From: Lachnoclostridium sp.
Lineage (GTDB): Bacteria > Bacillota > Clostridia > Lachnospirales > Lachnospiraceae
NCBI GenBank assembly: GCA_003445895.1
Contig: DMCD01000251.1
Coordinates: 1-6,274, forward strand
Reading direction: 5' to 3'
DNA length: 6,274 nt
Below the pieces are notes generated by a model. That model was given only the letters and a program-made list of their open reading frames with translations. It was not told where the DNA came from and did not search any database. A program made the translations under genes and the position numbers. Below, piece after piece: positions 1 through 5,532 of the stretch. How positions within the stretch are numbered: position 1 is the first letter of the stretch; every line of letters begins with the position of its first letter.

Positions 1-200
1 GCCACCTCAAAGGAACAGCGGGTGCGGGTGGAAGTCTTCTCAAACAGGAGAACGATATTTTTGCCCTCCAGATAACGGTGGGGTGTCCCCGTTCTCTTCA
101 ATCTCTTAAAATCCTTGCCCAGATCCAGCAGATAGCGGATCTCAGCCGGCGTATAGTCTAAAAGCTTCAGAAAACTTCTTCCTCTCAGATTTACTCCCAT
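1..200 (-). CDS. argF: Ornithine carbamoyltransferase, N-terminal part (runs off window)
   Basis: The enzyme transfers the carbamoyl group of carbamoyl phosphate to ornithine to give citrulline, in cytoplasmic arginine synthesis. Only the first 66 residues are in the window; the rest lies before position 1. What is seen: a start [17 protein letters not shown], then a helix with [13 protein letters not shown], then [18 protein letters not shown] and CSFEVA. The STRTR stretch is the carbamoyl-phosphate binding loop shared by the transcarbamoylases, and the FLKLLDYT...LLDL opening is typical of ornithine rather than aspartate carbamoyltransferase. The ATG at 198-200 is preceded by GGAGG six bases upstream, which fixes the start. 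It has its own strong promoter about 57 bp upstream, so it is probably not dependent on the preceding cassette, although I see no terminator between them. A catabolic OTCase (arcB) cannot be excluded from this fragment. Confidence 0.93.
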   Translation of the reverse strand, partial: MGVNLRGRSFLKLLDYTPAEIRYLLDLGKDFKRLKRTGTPHRYLEGKNIVLLFEKTSTRTRCSFEV

Positions 201-256
201 GTCAAACCTCCGGATTCCCGTAATTTATACTGTAATGATTAAAAGAACAGGCACTT

Positions 257-285
257 ATTATAACTTGAATCTGCGCCGCTTTCAA
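257..285 (-). promoter_or_regulatory. Sigma-A promoter for argF
   Basis: On the minus strand TTGAAA (280-285) is followed by exactly 17 bases and then TATAAT (257-262), one mismatch from consensus overall. It lies 57 bp upstream of the argF ATG and begins 35 bp past the stop codon of the preceding gene. An arginine-repressor operator would be expected near here from knowledge of argF genes. The AT-rich stretch 221-240 could hold one, but I see no convincing paired ARG box, so none is called. Confidence 0.85.
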
Positions 286-319
286 GTGGTAAAGAATGCA
301 CATGACACATTTTCCCGCA

Positions 320-1627
320 TCATTCCCGGTACTGCAGACACTTTTCCACCGCTTCTTCGATGGAAGAGACCGTGATGGTCTGCCCGAAACTGCCCTCTCC
401 GATAAGCACGGTTCTTACGCCTGCCGCCTGTCCGGCCCGGATATCGTTTTCCCCGTCGCCGATCATCCAGGAGTCTGTGAGGGCAATGTTAAAGTCCTCC
501 GCCGCCCGGTACAGCATCCCCGGCTTCGGTTTTCGGCACTCGCACTCTATCTTCAGCTCCGGAATCTCTCCGGCGTAGCCCTTATGGGGATGGTGGGGAC
601 AGTAATAAAGCCCGTCCAGATAAGCCCCCTCTTTGCCCAGCAGGGTCTCCATCTTTTCATGAATCCGGTCAAGCTCCGGCACCGTCACCTCACCGCGGGC
701 GATGACCGGCTGGTTTGTCGCCACAATGGCGAGATATCCCGCATTGTTGATCTTCTTTACGGCCTCCGCCGCTCCCGGAAGGAGCTCGAATTCGTCGATG
801 CTGCGCAGAAAACCGACATACTTATTGATGGTTCCGTCCCGGTCCAGGAAGATGGCCTTCTGTTTATTCTTCAGATTTTTCGCCTGCACCCTGCCTTCCG
901 CAAAGTCCCGGCTCACCGCCGAAAACCGCTCCGGCGTGCCCATATCCTTCACATACTCCGGACTGTCGTAACAGAACATTTTTCCCGTGCCGCACAGAGG
1001 CTTCAGAATCTGCCGGTCCAGGTCCACCTTATAGACCTTTCCCTCGGCATCCCTTCTGCCGATGCGCTCTGCGTCCACGCCGGAGAGGGCGAGGGCCTCG
1101 GGACTCAGCACGTGAAGTCCCGCATTTACCCGGTTCTTATAGAATTCCGGCCGCACATCCTCTTTGGTCAGCCACTGCCCAACACTTCCGTCCGTGTCTG
1201 CCACCACGATTCCGGAATCAAAGGGATGGGAATTGGGGTGGGTAAATAGTGTCACAAGCCCCCCGTGGGCCCGGTGGAAGTCGACGAACCGGTTAAAATC
1301 AATATCAAAGACCGCATCCGCATTCAGCAGCAGGAAATCCTCGGTAAGGCCGAGCTTAAAGAGAGCGCCCGCATTGCCCAGGGGCTCCTTCTCCTCAAAA
1401 TATTCAATATGAATTCCCAGACGGGAACCGTCGCCAAAATAGTCTTCGATCTTCTCCGCCATATGGGAGACCGTCAGAATGATATCGGTAAATCCCTGGT
1501 CCCGGAGAGACAGAAGCTCCCACTCCAGCACCGGCTTTCCCATGACGGGAATCAGCGGCTTCGGAATATCCGGAAACAGGGAAGAAATCCTGGTTCCCCG
1601 TCCGCCGGCCATAATCACTGTCTTCAT
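320..1627 (-). CDS. Bifunctional sugar-1-phosphate nucleotidyltransferase / HAD phosphatase (HddC-GmhB-like fusion)
   Basis: This is a 435-residue cytoplasmic two-domain enzyme. Residues 1 to about 245 form a nucleotidyltransferase: GGRGTR at 8-13, PKPLIPV at 22-28, EPLGNAGAL at 81-89 and LNAD at 101-104, closest in pattern to heptose-1-phosphate guanylyltransferase HddC. Residues about 257-435 form a HAD phosphatase of the GmhB type: nucleophile/acid pair DRD at 262-264, TNQ at 304-306 followed by IARGEVT, a zinc-site pattern C343, H345, C362, C364, RKPKPGM, and GDGEND at 390-395. GmhB removes the 7-phosphate from heptose 1,7-bisphosphate and HddC then adds the nucleotide, so the fusion would join two successive steps (inference; the substrate could be another sugar). 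The start is chosen at 1627 because weak GTGAGAAG precedes it and homologous domains begin at MKTVIMAGG. An in-frame ATG at 1657 would add 10 residues but has no ribosome site and overlaps the upstream gene. The gene lies 13 bp after the CARF-HEPN gene, so they are probably co-transcribed. Confidence 0.85.
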   Translation of the reverse strand: MKTVIMAGGRGTRISSLFPDIPKPLIPVMGKPVLEWELLSLRDQGFTDIILTVSHMAEKIEDYFGDGSRLGIHIEYFEEKEPLGNAGALFKLGLTEDFLLLNADAVFDIDFNRFVDFHRAHGGLVTLFTHPNSHPFDSGIVVADTDGSVGQWLTKEDVRPEFYKNRVNAGLHVLSPEALALSGVDAERIGRRDAEGKVYKVDLDRQILKPLCGTGKMFCYDSPEYVKDMGTPERFSAVSRDFAEGRVQAKNLKNKQKAIFLDRDGTINKYVGFLRSIDEFELLPGAAEAVKKINNAGYLAIVATNQPVIARGEVTVPELDRIHEKMETLLGKEGAYLDGLYYCPHHPHKGYAGEIPELKIECECRKPKPGMLYRAAEDFNIALTDSWMIGDGENDIRAGQAAGVRTVLIGEGSFGQTITVSSIEEAVEKCLQYRE

Positions 1628-1640
1628 AGACTTCTCACTT

Positions 1641-3497
1641 TCAACTGCGCTTTTCATATTTCATGCGTTCCGCAGCCTTCCGTACCTCATCACCGGTGAT
1701 GAGAACGACCTGCGGATTCCTGTCGTTCACTTCTGATACAGCCTTTTCATAGCTGCTGATGAAGTAATCAATGCTCTCCTTCATCCAGACAAGGGCGGCG
1801 CTTTCATCGCTTTCCGATACGATCAGACGGGTGTCCGCTATCGCATCCGCCTCTGCGTGGTTGATCTTATTGCGCACAACGCCAATGTGGTAGTAGGCGA
1901 ACAGAAGGTTCTGCAGGGTTTCCATGCTGTCGCAGGCGGTATAGCCCGTAATCTTTGAAGAGTCCTCATTCCCGACAGAACGGCTTCTCATAGCCGCATA
2001 CACACGCTGCGGGTCTTCGCCCCTGTTTCCCATGCCTCTGGTCGCTCCGCGGTCATAGGTTTTGATGAAATAGTGGTCGACGTTATCGATCTTATAATAT
2101 TCATAGGGCTTCAGTCCCTGCCGCTGCTTCGCGAACAGCTGGGTAACCTGCTCCCTGTTCTTCTCATCGCTGCAGTAATAGAACATTCCGGATTTCACCA
2201 GAACCTCCGGAGCCTTGGACTCGATAAGCGTCAGGGTCTGCTGGTAAAACCGGTGCCGGTATGCCCATTTCACCAGATCAATGAACGGAATACTTCCGTC
2301 TCCCTCCAGGAGCACGCCGTAGTCTTCCCGGATGCTTTCGGCAATCACGCCAAACAGCATGCCATAGTAGCCGATTTCCCGCCAGGTTTTTTCCGCCCTG
2401 AACAACTCCCGCAGGCGCAGAATACCCTCCTCCACCTCCGGGATATTGCACATGGAGAGTCCGTCGTCCACATGACGCATGGCGTAGATCATCCGGGCAA
2501 TACTCTCGTTCTGTTCCCCGCTTTTTTTCCAGATGTCCACGATCATGTCCGCCCTGCCATAGTTGAGGAATGCGCGGGTCGCGTGGATCAGCTCAGTGAC
2601 GCCGTATCCGTCGGTATCATCGCGGATGAGCCCTGTCAGACTCCTCTGCCGGCTGCGCACCGTGAAGATCTTCTTCAGGCGAACGCCGCTTCCCGGCATA
2701 GAAACCAGAATGTCCAGCATATTCATAATGATAAATGTGTCCGCGGCATTATCGCTGTTCAGCGAAACATACAGATTGATGTCCTCTTCCCCGTAAGCGA
2801 TCGACTTTTCCATCGTCAGCATGCTGTCGACCCACTGTCCGCTCTCTTCCATCTGCTCCTCGGGAATAAAGCCGATCCGGACTTCCTCGTTGACAGGCAG
2901 AAGTTCCAGCTTCGCAGATGGCTTCAGCTCGGAATAGAGATAGTTCTTCGCCCACTGTATACAGGGATCGGGATAATCGCGAAACTCCGGAAAAGCTTCA
3001 AAAAGCGCGGTCTGAAACTGCTCAAAGGTCTCACCCTCCTGCGAGAGCGCATCAAACAGCCGGTTAACCTTCTTTGCTCTGAGTCCCTCATTCCCCTCAT
3101 GAAACTCCCGGACAAACCGGGTCAGCTTCTCCCGCACTTCCGCAGGCATCGCCCCGTCTTCCGCCTGCAGGTCCAGGCTCAGTTCGTCGGCATACTGGGC
3201 AAGCCGATACCGGAGCAGACGATAAGTGGAAAATGATGTCCTGTCCGCGGAATACAGAGTGCTTCCCTCCCGGAGGGTGCAGGGCGTCAGGCTGTCCTTT
3301 TCATCAAACGTATCAGCCTCGCCGGCAACGATGATCTCATCAATTTTGTACCGGGCCAGCACGGCTTTTATGCCGGCTTCCGCATCCAGAACGGCATCGC
3401 AGTAATCAAAACCGAATTCATTTCTTATAGAAAAATACCGAAGCGGCGGAGTACTTTCCGCAGCGCTCAGGGATGTCAGAAGAATGTTTCTGCTCAT
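1641..3497 (-). CDS. CARF-HEPN protein of the TM1812/Csx type, putative ligand-controlled ribonuclease
   Basis: This 618-residue soluble protein has no signal peptide or membrane segment. The N-terminus opens with a short beta strand, NILLTSLS (4-11), then a helix and IDEIIVAGE (52-60), as in a CARF Rossmann fold. Residues about 204-310 hold the second half of that fold: VRIGFIPE, then INLYVSLNSDNAADTF (240-255), where the family usually has DxTHGxR, then VRLKKIFTV (272-280). Residues about 400-440 contain FIDLVKWAYRHRFYQQTLTL, which recalls the segment of TM1812-family proteins just before the HEPN catalytic helix. Near the C-terminus, RNKINH (542-547) matches the HEPN RNase motif RNxxxH. 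In known systems CARF binds cyclic oligoadenylate made by a type III CRISPR Cas10 and switches on HEPN RNA cleavage. Here no CRISPR array or cas gene is in view. GGAGG lies nine bases before the ATG at 3495-3497. No good promoter is seen, and the rplL terminator is directly upstream. Family assignment comes from reading motifs, not from a search. Confidence 0.72.
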   Translation of the reverse strand: MSRNILLTSLSAAESTPPLRYFSIRNEFGFDYCDAVLDAEAGIKAVLARYKIDEIIVAGEADTFDEKDSLTPCTLREGSTLYSADRTSFSTYRLLRYRLAQYADELSLDLQAEDGAMPAEVREKLTRFVREFHEGNEGLRAKKVNRLFDALSQEGETFEQFQTALFEAFPEFRDYPDPCIQWAKNYLYSELKPSAKLELLPVNEEVRIGFIPEEQMEESGQWVDSMLTMEKSIAYGEEDINLYVSLNSDNAADTFIIMNMLDILVSMPGSGVRLKKIFTVRSRQRSLTGLIRDDTDGYGVTELIHATRAFLNYGRADMIVDIWKKSGEQNESIARMIYAMRHVDDGLSMCNIPEVEEGILRLRELFRAEKTWREIGYYGMLFGVIAESIREDYGVLLEGDGSIPFIDLVKWAYRHRFYQQTLTLIESKAPEVLVKSGMFYYCSDEKNREQVTQLFAKQRQGLKPYEYYKIDNVDHYFIKTYDRGATRGMGNRGEDPQRVYAAMRSRSVGNEDSSKITGYTACDSMETLQNLLFAYYHIGVVRNKINHAEADAIADTRLIVSESDESAALVWMKESIDYFISSYEKAVSEVNDRNPQVVLITGDEVRKAAERMKYEKRS

Positions 3498-3550
3498 CGT
3501 ATCAGTCCTCCATATCCGAAGCGAAAACAGGCAGCAGCCATTTTGCCGCG

Positions 3551-3595
3551 AAAAACAAAAATCCCGGAAACAGCTTATAACAAGCCATTTCCGGG
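3551..3595 (-). terminator. Rho-independent terminator after rplL
   Basis: On the minus strand an 8-bp stem CCCGGAAA/TTTCCGGG (3588-3595 with 3563-3570) carries an inner GCTT/AAGC stem and is followed by ATTTTTGTTTTT. It lies about 20 bp past the rplL stop codon. It separates the ribosomal operon from the CARF-HEPN gene, which starts about 55 bp further on, so leakage through it may be one source of that gene's transcription. Confidence 0.9.
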
Positions 3596-3616
3596 GTTCT
3601 TAAACCTGGTTTCAGA

Positions 3617-3991
3617 TTACTTAAGGGTAACCTTTGCACCCTGCTCTTCCAGCTTAGCCTTGATGTCCTCAGCCTCTTCCTTGGAAACAGCTTCCTTAAC
3701 GTTCTTCGGAGCGCCGTCAACAAGATCCTTAGCTTCCTTCAGGCCAAGACCTGTAAGCTCACGGACAACCTTGATAACCTTAACCTTGTTAGCGCCAACC
3801 TCGGTCAGCTCTACGTTCCACTCGGTCTTCTCTTCCTCAGCTGCTGCTGCCGGGCCTGCTGCTGCTACAACAACGCCTGCTGCTGCGGATACGCCGAACT
3901 CTTCCTCACATGCCTTTACCAGCTCGTTGAGCTCTAATACGGACAGTTCTTTAATAGCTGCGATAAATTCTTCAGTTGTTAACTTAGCCAT
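3617..3991 (-). CDS. rplL: Ribosomal protein L7/L12 (bL12)
   Basis: L7/L12 is the multicopy stalk protein of the 50S subunit that recruits and stimulates translation factors such as EF-Tu and EF-G. The protein has 124 residues, normal for the family. Residues 1-33 are the dimerising and L10-binding helices ([12 protein letters not shown]...[10 protein letters not shown]), residues about 34-55 are the Ala/Gly/Glu hinge, and the rest is the factor-binding globular domain with [21 protein letters not shown]. The start is chosen at 3989-3991 because AAGGAGG (4000-4006) lies eight bases upstream; an ATG two codons earlier (3995-3997) is only two bases from that site. rplJ ends 29 bp upstream, and the pair forms the usual rplJL operon under the L10 leader. 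Confidence 0.98.
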   Translation of the reverse strand: MAKLTTEEFIAAIKELSVLELNELVKACEEEFGVSAAAGVVVAAAGPAAAAEEEKTEWNVELTEVGANKVKVIKVVRELTGLGLKEAKDLVDGAPKNVKEAVSKEEAEDIKAKLEEQGAKVTLK

Positions 3992-3999
3992 TTTCATTT

Positions 4000-4006
4000 C
4001 CTCCTT
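4000..4006 (-). promoter_or_regulatory. rplL ribosome binding site that decides the start
   Basis: AAGGAGG on the minus strand. Spacing is eight bases to the ATG at 3989-3991 and only two to the in-frame ATG at 3995-3997, so translation should begin at the downstream ATG, giving MAKLTTEEF. Confidence 0.85.
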
Positions 4007-4020
4007 GGAATAATTGTAAA

Positions 4021-4542
4021 CTATGCTTCCGGAGCAGCCTCTGCTGCCGGAGCTCCCTCGCCGTCTTTCTCCGCAATCTGCTTAAGCACACGTGCGAAGT
4101 TTGCGACCGGCGACTGCATGCTTCCGAGAAGTCTTCCGAGAAGGATCTCTCTGGACGGAATGGAAGCGATGGTCTGCATTGCTGCTGCATCATAGTACTT
4201 TTCCTCTACGATGCCGCCTTTGATTTCAAGCTTTTTGGCTGTCTTAGCGAACTCTGCAAGAAGTCTTGCCGGTGCTGTCGCGTCTTCCTTGGATACTGCG
4301 ATAGCGGTCGGGCCTTCAAGAACCGGGCCGAGTGCTTCGTACGGTGTATCCTTGGCAGCGAGACGGATCAGAGTGTTCTTATAAACTTTATAAGTGATAC
4401 CAGCTTCACGAAGCTTCTTGCGGAGCTGTGTATCCTCTGCTACAGTAAGACCGCGGTAATCAACCGCTACTGCAGTCTGCGCACCGTTGAATAATTCTGC
4501 AATTTCCTGTACAACCGGCTGCTTTAATTCAACTTTTGCCAT
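4021..4542 (-). CDS. rplJ: Ribosomal protein L10 (uL10)
   Basis: L10 anchors L7/L12 dimers to 23S rRNA at the base of the ribosomal stalk, and the L10(L12) complex also binds its own mRNA leader. The protein has 173 residues, close to the usual 165-175. The N-terminal half shows the family pattern: [28 protein letters not shown] and YKVYKNTL, followed by [22 protein letters not shown] and the helix [13 protein letters not shown] follow at about 128-159. The C-terminal tail is Ala/Glu-rich ([10 protein letters not shown]), the end that contacts L12. AGGAGG (4553-4558) is ten bases before the ATG. The leader upstream carries a terminator, so expression is probably set by attenuation. Neither rplK/rplA nor rpoB is next to this pair in the window. 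Confidence 0.98.
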   Translation of the reverse strand: MAKVELKQPVVQEIAELFNGAQTAVAVDYRGLTVAEDTQLRKKLREAGITYKVYKNTLIRLAAKDTPYEALGPVLEGPTAIAVSKEDATAPARLLAEFAKTAKKLEIKGGIVEEKYYDAAAMQTIASIPSREILLGRLLGSMQSPVANFARVLKQIAEKDGEGAPAAEAAPEA

Positions 4543-4589
4543 GAAACATTTTCCTCCTGTATTAGTCTGTAACCGCCCAAGAGACCGCG

Positions 4590-4629
4590 AAAAATAAGAA
4601 AAGCCTCTCTGCCACGAGGACAGAGAGGC
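4590..4629 (-). terminator. Attenuator terminator in the rplJ leader
   Basis: On the minus strand a perfect 9-bp stem GCCTCTCTG/CAGAGAGGC (4621-4629 with 4603-4611) with a nine-base loop is followed by TTTTCTTATTTTT. It lies within the leader, about 50 bp before the rplJ ATG, so it must be bypassed for expression. This placement is what transcription attenuation by L10(L12) would require, as known for rplJL in Bacillus subtilis. Confidence 0.88.
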
Positions 4630-4720
4630 GTAAAATCACTTTTACGTTCTTCATGTTTCCCTCGGCAGGCGTCCATGGGACTTATACCTTGCGGTACCTG
4701 CTGTCTTCGGCAGCTAACAC
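4630..4720 (-). promoter_or_regulatory. Ribosomal L10 leader RNA
   Basis: The 5' untranslated region of rplJL is expected to bind the L10(L12) complex and feed back on transcription. Seen on the minus strand, in order: a GCTG/CAGC hairpin (4711-4714 with 4700-4703), a TACC-GCAA-GGTA hairpin with a GNRA loop (4685-4696), a GTCC/GGAC stem, and a long-range pairing GCAGG (4697-4701) with CCTGC (4665-4669) that closes the domain. A CGTAAAA/TTTTACG hairpin (4629-4646) abuts the terminator. The GCCGAAGACAGCAGG and CCTGCCGAGG segments resemble the L10 leader family as I recall it. I do not see a long antiterminator; only GAGG at 4660-4663 could pair with CCTC of the terminator stem. Confidence 0.85.
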
Positions 4721-4726
4721 CATGAT

Positions 4727-4755
4727 AAATTACCACACCCGGGACAGAATGTCAA
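4727..4755 (-). promoter_or_regulatory. Sigma-A promoter of rplJL
   Basis: TTGACA (4750-4755, full consensus) is followed by 17 bases and TAATTT (4727-4732), with a TGG just before the -10 that gives an extended -10 element. The predicted start near 4720 falls immediately before the first leader hairpin, which fits the L10 leader boundary. Confidence 0.85.
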
Positions 4756-4821
4756 GAAGTTTTCTCTGCTTTCCAGCTTCTTTACCCTTGTTTGTTTTAC
4801 AGATTTTGCAGAAAACACCCT

Positions 4822-5107
4822 GATTCATCTCAGGTTCCCATACATTGCGGCACCTGAGATGTATTCTCTGGAGAATTCCGGAGCCAATCCATTATAATAC
4901 ATCTCTGACTTCTCTTCCATTCTCTCCTGAGCTGTATTATTCCAGGCAGTTCCCACAAATACTGTTAAGGCCCACTCATCATCCCCCCAAAATACAGCTT
5001 ACTCCCGTCTGTCGGATTTTCGTGAGCTGTATTCTTATTTCTCCAGCAGCTGAAGGTTCTGAAAATACATCCCTCCGCGGACTGCGTCCGCACTCCTGAG
5101 CTGAATA
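4822..5107. repeat. Cluster of four diverged 43-44-bp palindromic repeats
   Basis: This intergenic stretch holds four units of nearly constant length, each starting like AATACATCTC and ending like CCTGAGCTGTATT, so each is an imperfect palindrome. The units are A 4822-4865, B 4896-4938, C 4991-5033 and D 5064-5107. Unit A has a perfect 10-bp inverted pair, CATCTCAGGT (4826-4835) and ACCTGAGATG (4852-4861). Unit C has perfect 9-bp ends, AATACAGCT and AGCTGTATT. Unit D has a second, inner GCGGAC/GTCCGC hairpin (5077-5091). Centres differ unit to unit while ends are conserved. The array lies between the terminator of the small gene and the rplJ promoter, and no open frame there looks coding. Function is unknown; protein-binding sites, insulating hairpins or decayed mobile palindromes are all possible. 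Confidence 0.75.
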
Positions 5108-5126
5108 CGCCTTCAGATAGAACAGT

Positions 5127-5157
5127 GAAAAACAGGGCAGCCCCAAAGGACTGCCCC
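5127..5157 (-). terminator. Terminator after the 69-residue gene
   Basis: On the minus strand GGGCAG/CTGCCC (5151-5156 with 5135-5140), with CC/GG inside the loop region, is followed by TGTTTTT. It sits about 20 bp past the TAA at 5178-5180, so this small gene forms its own transcript. Confidence 0.85.
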
Positions 5158-5177
5158 GACAATTTCTTTATTCTATT

Positions 5178-5387
5178 TTATTTCGCAGGAGCGGGTTTTA
5201 CCGGCTTCGGCGGCTCTACGATCTCATACTCGTGAAGCGTGTCGGTCTCCTGAAGATACTTCAGATAAGCCTTGATCTCAGCCTTCTCGCGGAATGCTGC
5301 CTTTAAGAACATGCTCTTCTCCTGCATAAGGCCGCACTTTAAACCGATATCGCTGACCTGATATAATTTGTACTTTAATTCTTCCAT
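5178..5387 (-). CDS. Small conserved-looking protein of unknown function (69 residues)
   Basis: I do not recognise this protein. It starts MEELKYKLYQVSD, is rich in Lys, Glu, Leu and Tyr, and is likely mainly helical from about residue 20 to 48 (EKSMFLKAAFREKAEIKAY). It ends in a proline/lysine tail, EPPKPVKPAPAK. There is no signal peptide, membrane segment or metal motif, and only one Cys (C19). The gene is well supported as real: AAAGGAG lies nine bases before the ATG, a promoter with a TGC-extended TATACT -10 lies about 60 bp upstream, and a terminator follows the stop. It stands alone between cysK and rplJ, so neighbours do not indicate a role. A cytoplasmic accessory or regulatory protein is a guess only. 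Confidence 0.8.
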   Translation of the reverse strand: MEELKYKLYQVSDIGLKCGLMQEKSMFLKAAFREKAEIKAYLKYLQETDTLHEYEIVEPPKPVKPAPAK

Positions 5388-5406
5388 GGGTGTATTCTCC
5401 TTTCAC

Positions 5407-5437
5407 GCGGTCATCACCGCAAGTAATACAACTTACT
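5407..5437 (-). other. Two small hairpins in the leader of the 69-residue gene
   Basis: On the minus strand AGTAA/TTACT (5433-5437 with 5422-5426) and GCGGT/ACCGC (5416-5420 with 5407-5411) form consecutive 5-bp stems between the predicted transcript start and the ribosome binding site. There is no T-tract, so they are not terminators. They may protect the mRNA or tune translation, and they are weak enough to be chance. Confidence 0.4.
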
Positions 5438-5444
5438 GAAAGAT

Positions 5445-5473
5445 AGTATAGCACACTTTTTACGGTTTGTGGA
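5445..5473 (-). promoter_or_regulatory. Promoter of the 69-residue gene
   Basis: On the minus strand TATACT (5445-5450) is preceded by TGC, an extended -10. TCCACA (5468-5473) lies 17 bases upstream as a moderate -35 with four of six matches. Predicted start is near 5438. Confidence 0.7.
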
Positions 5474-5532
5474 CAGGTTACTATGAATTTCTGTGAATCA
5501 TCCTGTCAGAATCTGTCGGACGCCTGATCCCT

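Noticed and set aside
201..319. ARG-box operator upstream of argF
   Set aside because: AT-rich stretches occur but no clear pair of operator half-sites could be identified by eye.
296..1249. Plus-strand open frame of 317 codons
   Set aside because: It is the opposite-strand shadow of the nucleotidyltransferase-phosphatase gene, has no ribosome site, and its translation shows no family pattern.
1625..1657. Start of the fusion enzyme at the upstream ATG (1657)
   Set aside because: No Shine-Dalgarno sequence precedes it, it would overlap the preceding gene, and the extra 10 residues precede the point where related domains begin.
2073..3236. Plus-strand open frame of 387 codons
   Set aside because: It lies wholly inside the CARF-HEPN gene on the other strand; composition is His/Pro/Leu/Arg-rich as expected of an antisense shadow, and no start signal is visible.
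3836..3895. Repeated gctgct triplets suggesting a microsatellite
   Set aside because: These are alanine codons of the L7/L12 hinge on the minus strand, a normal feature of the protein.
3543..4013. Plus-strand open frame of 156 codons, Ser/Ala/Thr-rich
   Set aside because: It is the antisense of rplL and runs through its terminator; the Ala and Ser runs come from the rplL hinge codons.
4869..4898. Possible plus-strand promoter, TGGAGA then TATAAT at the edge of repeat unit B
   Set aside because: The -35 is poor, the spacing is 18, and no gene follows on the plus strand; the TATAAT partly arises from the repeat end.
4822..5107. CRISPR array
   Set aside because: Units are 43-44 bp, palindromic at their ends with variable centres, and unevenly spaced; there are no identical direct repeats with uniform spacers.
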